Source of the DNA: an uncultured Flavobacteriaceae bacterium
Lineage (GTDB): Bacteria > Bacteroidota > Bacteroidia > Flavobacteriales > Flavobacteriaceae
Assembly (NCBI GenBank): GCA_945788155.1
Contig: CALZKX010000241.1
Coordinates: 1-12,659, forward strand
Direction of reading: 5' to 3'
Length of the DNA stretch: 12,659 nt
Below, one piece after another: positions 6,596 to 12,659 of this stretch. The translations under genes and the position numbers were made by a program. Each line of letters opens with the position of its first letter. The first letter of the stretch is position 1. Below the pieces are notes generated by a model that saw only the letters and a list, made by a program, of their open reading frames with translations, made no database searches and was not told the origin of the DNA.

Positions 6596-8503
6596 TTAAA
6601 AAGTTTCTATTTCTAGCTGAATTTCTTCCCAGTTCTTCATAAGTTCTTGAAGATTTTGTTTCTTTTTTTGATATCTATCAAAGAAATCTAGATCTGCAAC
6701 GGTCGCATCATAATTATGTTGTAATTCAACATCTATGTCTTTAATTTGCTTTTCTAACTGGTTTATTTGAGATTCAATTTTACTAAGTTTATTATTTAGT
6801 GATTTTAGCTTTTTTTGCTCCTCATAAGATTGTTTTGACTGAGTCTTGTCTTTTTGTTCTTTTATAATATCTCGTTTTTCAGCTTCTCTTAAGTTTTCAA
6901 GATTACGTTGTTCTAAAAAGAAATCGATATCGCCTAAATACTCTTTTATTTTTTGGTTTTTAAACTCATATACCTTGTTGGTTAGTCCTTTTAAAAAATC
7001 GCGATCATGTGACACTAAAATCAAGGTGCCTTGAAATCTATTAAGGGCTTCTTTTAAAACATTTTTAGATTTAATATCCAAGTGGTTTGTTGGCTCATCC
7101 ATGACCAACACATTTAACGGTTGTAATAACAGTTTTGCCAATGCCAAACGGTTTCTTTCGCCTCCAGATAATACTTTAACATATTTATCTACTTCATCGC
7201 CTCTAAACAAAAAGGATCCTAAAATATCTCTAACTTTACTTCTATTTGTTTCATTAGCTGAATCGATCATGGTATCTAAAACTGTTTTATTACCGTCCAA
7301 ATATTCAGCTTGATTCTGTGCAAAATAAGCGATTTGCGCATTATGTCCTAGTTTTAAACGACCTCCAAACTTGATGTCTCCAACAATAATTTTAGCTAAA
7401 GTGGATTTTCCTTGGCCATTTTGCCCAACAAAAGCAATTTTGCTATCACGATTAACCATCATATCGATATTCTTCAACACTTGTAAGTTGCCATAATGCT
7501 TTTCAATGCTTTCCATTTCTACAACCACTTTCCCAGGCGTTACTGATACTGGAAAGTTTAGTGTCATTACACTATTATCGTCTTCATCTACTTCAATACG
7601 ATCAATCTTATCCAACTTCTTAATTAAAGATTGCGCCATAGAGGCTTTAGATGCTTTAGCCCTAAATTTCTCTATGAGCTTTTCGGTTTGTTCTATTTGC
7701 TTTTGCTGGTTTTTTTGAGAGGCTAATTGTTGCTCTCGCAACTCTTCTCGCAAAACTAAATATTTTGTATATGGCTTTGGATAATCATAAATTCTGCCTA
7801 ATGAAATTTCAATAGTTCTATTAGTGACAATATCTAGAAACATTTTATCGTGTGACACAATAACCACAGCTCCAGAATAATTTTTTAGAAAGGATTCCAA
7901 CCAAATAATAGACTCAATATCAAGATGGTTGGTTGGCTCATCCAATAACAATATATCGTTATTTTGCAAAAGTAACTTTGCGAGCTCTATACGCATTCGC
8001 CAACCTCCTGAAAAGGTATCGGTAAGTTTGTTGAAATCGTCACGCTTAAAACCTAAGCCTTGTAATACTTTTTCGGTTTCTCCTTGATAATTATAGCCTC
8101 CTAAAATTTCATACTGATGTTGCATATCATTTAAATCGACCATTAATTGATGATAAGCATCACTTTCGTAATCGGTTCGTTCAGCTAATTGGGTGTTAAT
8201 AGACTCAATATTGGACTCAATTTCCTTAATTTCTGAAAACGCTTCGTAAGCTTCTTCTAATATTGTTCTACCATAAACAAAATCAATATCCTGCTTTAAA
8301 AACCCGATTTTAAGTTCTTTTTCTGTCGCCACTTGACCCGAATCGTATTCCATCTCGTTTGATAAAATCTTGAGCAAAGTGGATTTACCTGCGCCATTTT
8401 TTCCAATTAAACCTACACGATCACCACCTTTTAGCCTAAAGGAAATATCTTCAAATAAATACTCACCTTGAAATGAGATAGAAAGCTTATGTATATTTAG
8501 CAT
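6596..8503 (-). CDS. ABC-F family ATPase (duplicated ATP-binding domains, no membrane domain)
   Basis: Encodes 635 aa. The first nucleotide-binding domain has Walker A GKNGAGKST (34-42), signature SGGWR (165-169), Walker B/D-loop LLLDEPTNHLD (185-195) and H-switch VSHD (216-219). A charged helical linker of about 80 residues follows (about 240-320). The second domain has GQNGQGKST (360-368), LSGGERNR (445-452), VMDEPTNHLD (467-476) and VSHD (497-500). Residues 535-635 form a lysine/glutamate-rich coiled coil, as in Uup-like members. There are no transmembrane segments, so this is not a transporter. ABC-F proteins act on ribosomes; whether this one is a general translation factor or gives antibiotic protection cannot be decided here. 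Both active sites look intact. The start ATG at 8503 places the first beta strand normally. Confidence 0.95.
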   Translation of the reverse strand: MLNIHKLSISFQGEYLFEDISFRLKGGDRVGLIGKNGAGKSTLLKILSNEMEYDSGQVATEKELKIGFLKQDIDFVYGRTILEEAYEAFSEIKEIESNIESINTQLAERTDYESDAYHQLMVDLNDMQHQYEILGGYNYQGETEKVLQGLGFKRDDFNKLTDTFSGGWRMRIELAKLLLQNNDILLLDEPTNHLDIESIIWLESFLKNYSGAVVIVSHDKMFLDIVTNRTIEISLGRIYDYPKPYTKYLVLREELREQQLASQKNQQKQIEQTEKLIEKFRAKASKASMAQSLIKKLDKIDRIEVDEDDNSVMTLNFPVSVTPGKVVVEMESIEKHYGNLQVLKNIDMMVNRDSKIAFVGQNGQGKSTLAKIIVGDIKFGGRLKLGHNAQIAYFAQNQAEYLDGNKTVLDTMIDSANETNRSKVRDILGSFLFRGDEVDKYVKVLSGGERNRLALAKLLLQPLNVLVMDEPTNHLDIKSKNVLKEALNRFQGTLILVSHDRDFLKGLTNKVYEFKNQKIKEYLGDIDFFLEQRNLENLREAEKRDIIKEQKDKTQSKQSYEEQKKLKSLNNKLSKIESQINQLEKQIKDIDVELQHNYDATVADLDFFDRYQKKKQNLQELMKNWEEIQLEIETF

Positions 8504-8541
8504 TTTGTTACAATAGTTACAGTTATAAACTCAATAAAGTT

Positions 8542-8549
8542 TAATTTTG
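8542..8549 (+). promoter_or_regulatory. Possible -7 box of the DUF983 gene
   Basis: TAATTTTG matches TAnnTTTG and would start transcription about 30 nt before the ATG at 8585. No TTG is found at the -33 position, so this is weak. Confidence 0.3.
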
Positions 8550-8564
8550 TGGTCAATTTTTGTG

Positions 8565-8572
8565 CAAAAGTA
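8565..8572 (-). promoter_or_regulatory. Candidate -7 box of the ABC-F gene
   Basis: On the minus strand TACTTTTG, followed by CAC, is a typical flavobacterial -7 box. It lies 61 nt upstream of the ATG at 8503. The -33 position (19 nt further) has TTC, a near match, and lies inside the start of the divergent DUF983 gene. Confidence 0.4.
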
Positions 8573-8584
8573 ACATAATTAACC

Positions 8585-8974
8585 ATGTTAAGAAAAGGAA
8601 ATAAATTATACAGCATTATAACTGGTGCTTGTCCTAAATGTCATGATGAAAATATGTATGTAAATAACAATACTTATAGACTTTCTAAAACTTTAAAAAT
8701 GCATGAGCGTTGTTCCAATTGCAACACAAAATATAAGCTAGAGCCATCCTTTTTTTATGGCTCTATGTATGTTAGCTATGGTGTTGGTATTGCTTTTTCT
8801 TTGGCTGCTTTTGTGGTGTCTTATGTGCTTATTGGTGCAAGTTTACTGGTAGCGTTTATAGCAATTATTGTTACCATGGTTGGTTTTTTACCTATTATTT
8901 TAAGGCTCTCTAGAAATATATGGATTAACCTGTTTATGCATTACGATAAAGGTCTTTCCAAGAAAAAGGCTTAG
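8585..8974 (+). CDS. DUF983 family small membrane protein with zinc-ribbon motif
   Basis: Encodes 129 aa, usual for the family. A cytosolic N-terminal half carries two cysteine pairs, CPKC (16-19) and CSNC (43-46), arranged like a zinc ribbon. Two hydrophobic segments follow (about 58-83 and 86-107), the second ending in a conserved-looking RLSRNIWINLF, then a lysine-rich tail. Function is unknown; DUF983 proteins occur widely in Bacteroidetes and alphaproteobacteria. The gene is divergent from the ABC-F gene with an 81-bp shared intergenic region, and its TAG stop overlaps the TAA stop of the convergent FAD oxidoreductase. Confidence 0.92.
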   Translation: MLRKGNKLYSIITGACPKCHDENMYVNNNTYRLSKTLKMHERCSNCNTKYKLEPSFFYGSMYVSYGVGIAFSLAAFVVSYVLIGASLLVAFIAIIVTMVGFLPIILRLSRNIWINLFMHYDKGLSKKKA

Positions 8975-10017
8975 TTATTAAATCTGGTAATATTTATTTC
9001 AGAATCGATTTCAATGCCGTTTTCAATAAAATTATAAAGTCTTTTTGCGACATAAGGCGCAATCATGACACCTCTAGTCCCTAAACCATTTAGTATGTTT
9101 AATTGTTTATGTTTATTATGTTGCCCAACTAAAGGCCTTCTATCTATAACCGTTGGTCGTATTCCAGCTACCTGATCTACAACTTGAATATCACAGTTAA
9201 TAAAAAACTTAAGTTTATTTAAAAGTTCTGTTTTTGCTGCTTCTGTAGTGTTATTCGATTTATCATGCCACTCATAAGTAGCTCCAACAATATATTTATG
9301 CGCTCCTAACGGAATTAAAAATACGCTAGATTTCAATACAAAATCTATATTGAGTTTTGGTGCATAAATAATTAAAAGCTCTCCCTTGGTTTCTTTAAGT
9401 GGTAAATCGTTAAAAAAAGGATTTTTTTTAAGCCCAAAACCTTCAGCAAATACAATATGTTTTACTTCAGTATTGTTATACGTTATATTATTTTGATTGA
9501 ATTGAATAGCATCATAATTAAACGAAGTTTCAACCAATTGATTATTATCTTGAAGCATTTTTTTGAATGAAGTAATTAATGCTTTGGTGTCAATTCTTCC
9601 AGTATGAAGTACTTTTCCAAAACCAAACTCACTCTTAATGGATTTGTTTTCTATTTGATGAATTTCTGGTTTGATATAACTTGAGAGACCAACTTTATCA
9701 CTTGCAAGAAACCAATTATTCTGTTCTTCAATAGAGGCTAATAATCTATAAACAGGAACTTTATAATCTAATTGTACCTTTAGTTTTTTTTCTAATACTT
9801 TGTATCTAGGTATGTCTAGCTGTAATTGTTCATTAGATTTCCAAACTGGTGTAAATCGTTTTAAAACAACCGGATTGTATAATCCACCTGCAACAATTGA
9901 TGCTTTTTGAGAACCATCATCAACTACTAAAAATGTTTTGCCATGCTGCATTAAGACATCACAAAACATAATTCCTGCAAGTCCTGAGCCAACTACAATA
10001 TAATCTACTTTTTTCAT
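8971..10017 (-). CDS. FAD-dependent oxidoreductase, DAO family
   Basis: Encodes 348 aa from the ATG at 10017. The N-terminal FAD-binding fold begins at once (KVDYIVVGSGLAG, glycines 10, 12 and 15) with the acidic end of strand 2 at VVDD (31-34). GGLYNPVV (44-51) and FAEGFG (190-195) fit the DAO/MnmC2-like fold. The FAD-closing C-terminal segment is GIRPTVIDRRPLVG (285-298) and GLGTRG (311-316). The open frame continues upstream for 20 codons to a GTG at 10077, but that start lies in the gldN terminator and reads through a REP-like hairpin, so it is rejected. It should oxidise an amine or amino acid; the substrate is unknown. A -7 box only 7 bp before the ATG suggests a nearly leaderless mRNA. 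It sits downstream of gldN but is separated from it by a terminator. Confidence 0.9.
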   Translation of the reverse strand: MKKVDYIVVGSGLAGIMFCDVLMQHGKTFLVVDDGSQKASIVAGGLYNPVVLKRFTPVWKSNEQLQLDIPRYKVLEKKLKVQLDYKVPVYRLLASIEEQNNWFLASDKVGLSSYIKPEIHQIENKSIKSEFGFGKVLHTGRIDTKALITSFKKMLQDNNQLVETSFNYDAIQFNQNNITYNNTEVKHIVFAEGFGLKKNPFFNDLPLKETKGELLIIYAPKLNIDFVLKSSVFLIPLGAHKYIVGATYEWHDKSNNTTEAAKTELLNKLKFFINCDIQVVDQVAGIRPTVIDRRPLVGQHNKHKQLNILNGLGTRGVMIAPYVAKRLYNFIENGIEIDSEINITRFNN

Positions 10018-10023
10018 CAAAGG

Positions 10024-10031
10024 CAAAAGTA
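10024..10031 (-). promoter_or_regulatory. Candidate -7 box of the FAD oxidoreductase gene
   Basis: On the minus strand TACTTTTG, followed by CC, ends 6 nt before the ATG at 10017. Initiation about 7 nt after the box would fall on or next to the start codon. The -33 TTG is not evident, and the spacer contains part of the hairpin at 10043-10062. Confidence 0.4.
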
Positions 10032-10042
10032 AGATAAAAAAG

Positions 10043-10062
10043 ATTCCCACTTTCGTAGGAAT
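10043..10062. repeat. REP-like palindromic hairpin
   Basis: ATTCCCAC (10043-10050), a TTTC loop, and GTAGGAAT (10055-10062) form an 8-bp hairpin with one C/A mismatch. This resembles short dispersed palindromes seen between genes in many flavobacterial genomes. Only one copy is in the window, so its repeated nature is inferred. Confidence 0.4.
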
Positions 10063-10064
10063 GC

Positions 10065-10105
10065 AAAAAACGCTCACTTTCCGAAATATTGTAAGTGAGC
10101 GTTTT
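10065..10105 (-). terminator. Terminator of the gld operon after gldN
   Basis: A 13-bp perfect stem (10093-10105 with 10067-10079) with a 13-nt loop is followed on the minus strand by a U-tract (A run 10065-10070 on the plus strand). It starts 23 bp after the gldN stop and closes the gldMN transcript. The loop is rather large for an intrinsic terminator, but the stem is strong. Confidence 0.8.
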
Positions 10106-10127
10106 AAATTATTGGAACATTACTTTT

Positions 10128-11018
10128 TTAGTAAGTCCACATATCTTGTTCGAAATCTCGAATCTTTTCTTTTATTCTATCCGATTCTAATAACTGCATG
10201 AGTGCATTATCTGAAATATACTCGGTAATTGCTCTATCTCCTTGCACGTTCATTTCTCTAAAAATATAGCCGTTAAAACGTCTTGAATTTAAGAGGTGGT
10301 CGAACGATAATGGGATTGCCGTGTTTTTACCATTAAAGGCTTTGGCATGGTGTAACACATCGCGAGCATCAGGAAAAAACACCCAAAATAGCGGGAAAAG
10401 TCCTGGGTCTTCTTCGTCCATAAAGTTAACATCTGGAATCACAGGTGCAATACCTAACAAGCGGTATTTTAATTCACCTAGACGCTTATCGAAATAATAC
10501 ATGCCTTTAACATGGTATTCTCTAACATCTGCAGCACTAATTTCTCGTTTACTTATGTATTCTGGAGAAATTGGTTCTCCTGCATTATATTGCTCGATAC
10601 CTAACTCAGTAGTATCAATTTTTACCATTGAACTTTCAATATCCTTTAAAGTACGCTTTGCAGTAAAATAAGAATCATCGTAAATATTTTTGATATCCCC
10701 ATCTTTCACACTACGCATTAGTACGTCAAATAATGAACGTCTATCTTTACCAATATTATTGGTGTCTATAGGATAATATAATGGGAAATTAACACGCTCA
10801 TCAAGCACTACTTTTTCCCAAACCATTGTTGCGTATAATATGTCTCTGTCGTCAACATAGCCATACTCTAATGGTTTATCATTATCCATTAATATTTGCG
10901 CATCTGTTTTTATTCCAATTTCTTCTGGACTTTTTGCATTTAGAATATTTGCTTGAGCAAATACACTATTCGCAATTAAAACACATGCAACGGTTAATAC
11001 AAAACTTTTAAAATTCAT
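10128..11018 (-). CDS. gldN: Type IX secretion/gliding motility protein GldN
   Basis: Encodes 296 aa. Residues 1-21 are a signal peptide (cleavage near VFAQ-A), so the mature protein is periplasmic. Recognisable GldN features are the N-terminal SPEEIG segment, LEYGYVDDRDILYATMVWE (50-68), the R-rich RRSLFDVLMR stretch (93-102), and a conserved core with FPLFWVFFPDAR, ending in DMWTY. In Flavobacterium and Porphyromonas (PorN), GldN binds GldK to form a periplasmic ring associated with the outer membrane that meets the GldM shaft. It begins 40 nt after the gldM stop, in the usual gldKLMN order, and is followed by a strong terminator. The gene is full length and looks intact. No GldO paralogue is adjacent in the window. 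Confidence 0.95.
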   Translation of the reverse strand: MNFKSFVLTVACVLIANSVFAQANILNAKSPEEIGIKTDAQILMDNDKPLEYGYVDDRDILYATMVWEKVVLDERVNFPLYYPIDTNNIGKDRRSLFDVLMRSVKDGDIKNIYDDSYFTAKRTLKDIESSMVKIDTTELGIEQYNAGEPISPEYISKREISAADVREYHVKGMYYFDKRLGELKYRLLGIAPVIPDVNFMDEEDPGLFPLFWVFFPDARDVLHHAKAFNGKNTAIPLSFDHLLNSRRFNGYIFREMNVQGDRAITEYISDNALMQLLESDRIKEKIRDFEQDMWTY

Positions 11019-11058
11019 TGTCTTAATTTATTTTAGTTTGGGACTAATATTTCCTTTA

Positions 11059-12618
11059 CTAGTTTGTTAATTCTACAAATACAGGAGATACTTTTTTAAG
11101 CTTATAGCTTGCGTTTCCTCGTATTTTAGCTTCAATATCAAATATTTGAATTCCAGCGCCACGTTTTGCTTTTTTCAAGGCTTGTTTTGCTCTGCTATCC
11201 AATTTATTACCTTTTACGGCTATTGTAGGCTGTCCTGGAACTTTTATACTAAATCCAGAAATATCTAATGGCAATTCAAAATCAAAATCTTCCAATTTAG
11301 CTCCTATAGTTGAAATATCAAGGTTTCCACGTTGCATTTTTACAGCTCCATCTTCGCCTCTTACTGTTCCTGTTGGTCTTGGAATGTCTTTAATTCTAAA
11401 TTTAGCATTATCAGTCACTTTATTTCCATCAGGTAAGGTTCCTGTAACATTAATTGTTACTTCTCTACCTTGTACTCTGGTAACATCCATAATATATTTA
11501 CCTACACCGTTTCCTTTAGATAGTCCTTCTCCTCTTGGCTCGACTTTGTTATCAGAAATTCCAGCAAATGAAATAGTCATTGGGTTTTTAACACCACGAT
11601 AAACCACATTCATTTTATCAGCCGAAATTGTTGCTGAGTTTGGTTTAGGTACTGTAGCAAAAGATTGATTAACCTCTACTTCTTCTTCTCCAAAAAATAG
11701 CTTTCCAGTAATTTTATGTTCTCCAGGTCTTCCTGTACCAACTTTTAATTTTACTTTACCACTTTCAATAGTGTACTCGTTTGCATTTAATGGGCGACCA
11801 TCTAAAGCTAATTCCACTTTACTTGGAACAGTAGTAGCATCTTTACGACCTAATACTATTTGTCCATCAAATACTTCGCCATTGAAATAAGCAGATTTTG
11901 TAGTTTCCAACAATGTTGTATAATTCGTCATAGCAACCTCCTCTGTTAATTTCCCAGCAAACATTGCACTTAATACTTCCGACTCGGTAGTTTTAATATC
12001 GGATTGCATTTGAGTCATCTTTGTTAAAGATGCTACTAATGGAAAACCTTTATAGTGATAGTCTAACCAGTCTTTTGGTTTAACTTCTCCTGAAACTTGT
12101 ACTGGTTCAATAGAAAACTTCTTTTTGACGTCTCTTGAAATTTCAGTAAATCTAGGGTCGTCTCCCAAAATATCTACTACACCATCTCTAAATGTTGTAA
12201 TACTATTTAAAAAGGCCTGTCCATCTTCTTTGATCTTATCTCCTTTAAAGAAATTTTGGTCTAGGTAATCACCTTTATCCATAATCTCATAATCGGAAGG
12301 GTCATCAACCGTTGCTGTCATTTTTCCTTTCAAACCATCAAGGTATGAATTGAAGTCATTTGCCAAAGTTGAAATTTGGTTAGCTTTTTCTTTTAATTCT
12401 TCGTACTTCTCAGGTTGGTCTTCGGCTTTTTTAGCTAAACCATCCATGAAAGCTGCGTTTCTCGTCGTTGCTGCTGTGTTAGATTCGGTTAAACGTTCGT
12501 TCATTAAACCAAATGCCGACAGCACTTCTTTGGACATATTTAATGCTAACATCGCAATGAAGATTAAATACATCAAGTTTATCATTTTCTGCCTTGCAGA
12601 TAATTTTCCTCCTGCCAT
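11059..12618 (-). CDS. gldM: Type IX secretion/gliding motility protein GldM
   Basis: Encodes 519 aa, the normal length. A short basic cytoplasmic tail (MAGGKLSARQK) leads into one transmembrane helix (about 12-29), then a helical bundle and three beta-rich periplasmic domains reaching across the periplasm, ending in VSPVFVELTN. With GldL it forms the proton-driven inner-membrane motor of the type IX system (PorL/PorM in Porphyromonas); GldM transmits motion to GldK/GldN. Arg9 and Tyr17, which I recall as conserved in the membrane part of the GldLM complex, are present, as is Glu31 just past the helix. All domains appear intact. gldN follows in the same operon after 40 bp; gldL should precede it. 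Confidence 0.97.
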   Translation of the reverse strand: MAGGKLSARQKMINLMYLIFIAMLALNMSKEVLSAFGLMNERLTESNTAATTRNAAFMDGLAKKAEDQPEKYEELKEKANQISTLANDFNSYLDGLKGKMTATVDDPSDYEIMDKGDYLDQNFFKGDKIKEDGQAFLNSITTFRDGVVDILGDDPRFTEISRDVKKKFSIEPVQVSGEVKPKDWLDYHYKGFPLVASLTKMTQMQSDIKTTESEVLSAMFAGKLTEEVAMTNYTTLLETTKSAYFNGEVFDGQIVLGRKDATTVPSKVELALDGRPLNANEYTIESGKVKLKVGTGRPGEHKITGKLFFGEEEVEVNQSFATVPKPNSATISADKMNVVYRGVKNPMTISFAGISDNKVEPRGEGLSKGNGVGKYIMDVTRVQGREVTINVTGTLPDGNKVTDNAKFRIKDIPRPTGTVRGEDGAVKMQRGNLDISTIGAKLEDFDFELPLDISGFSIKVPGQPTIAVKGNKLDSRAKQALKKAKRGAGIQIFDIEAKIRGNASYKLKKVSPVFVELTN

Positions 12619-12659
12619 AACTAATTAGTTTTTGTTATTAATGGGTTAATTAATTCTAA
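12619..12659 (-). other. gldL-gldM junction (upstream edge of window)
   Basis: The 41 bases before gldM have stop codons in all three minus-strand frames (first stops at 12656-12658, 12646-12648 and 12621-12623). gldL, if present as expected, therefore ends within these bases or just beyond the edge. I cannot identify its C-terminal residues, so no coding call is made. No promoter is seen here, in line with gldM being internal to an operon. Confidence 0.5.

Noticed and set aside
10018..10077. GTG start giving a 368-residue FAD oxidoreductase
   Set aside because: The GTG lies inside the stem of the gldN terminator, and the added residues are a translated hairpin. The FAD-binding fold starts right at the ATG at 10017.
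12350..12628. Plus-strand open frame antisense to the start of gldM
   Set aside because: It is a shadow of the conserved GldM coding sequence, with no recognisable product or promoter.

Overview
The window looks like chromosomal DNA from a member of the Flavobacteriaceae (Bacteroidetes). The evidence is the strongly AT-rich sequence, two adjacent type IX secretion/gliding genes (gldM, gldN), a multicopper oxidase with a type IX C-terminal sorting domain, and promoter-like sites of the Bacteroidetes form TTG-N19-TAnnTTTG in place of the sigma-70 -35/-10 pattern. Shine-Dalgarno sequences are not evident upstream of the genes, which also fits this phylum. No mobile element, CRISPR array, integrase or phage gene is visible.

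Layout, left to right. A very large secreted beta-propeller protein of the VPS10/sortilin-like BNR family runs off the left edge on the minus strand (1-2757). Its promoter region carries tandem -7 boxes and a perfect 10+1+10 palindrome. A terminator-like hairpin separates it from a secreted multicopper oxidase (2971-4701, minus). A stretch of roughly 630 bp without genes follows; it holds a consensus-quality promoter on the plus strand with no gene behind it. Next come a self-contained initiator tRNA-fMet unit (promoter 5480-5509, tRNA 5336-5408, terminator 5301-5329, minus) and a secreted protein of nine 24-residue leucine-rich repeats (5586-6488, minus). These are followed by an ABC-F ATPase (6596-8503, minus), a divergent DUF983 membrane protein (8585-8974, plus) that overlaps the next gene tail to tail by 4 bp, a DAO-family FAD oxidoreductase (8971-10017, minus), a REP-like hairpin, a strong terminator, and gldN (10128-11018) and gldM (11059-12618). 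The last two are the end of the gldKLMN operon; gldL should lie just beyond the right edge.

How the genes relate. GldM is the periplasm-spanning shaft of the type IX motor and GldN is its outer-membrane-associated periplasmic partner. The multicopper oxidase carries the kind of C-terminal domain that this machine exports. The LRR and BNR proteins have signal peptides and are exported at least to the periplasm. The ABC-F, DUF983 and FAD oxidoreductase genes are housekeeping-type neighbours with no evident functional link. Two calls differ from the longest open frames: the multicopper oxidase is started at an ATG at 4701 rather than an upstream TTG, and the FAD oxidoreductase at an ATG at 10017 rather than a GTG inside the gldN terminator.

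I see no new multi-gene system. The more interesting signals are small and regulatory: the palindrome filling the promoter spacer of the BNR gene, the orphan promoter at 5113-5142, the REP-like hairpin at 10043-10062, and unusual spacing at the type 1 copper site of the oxidase.
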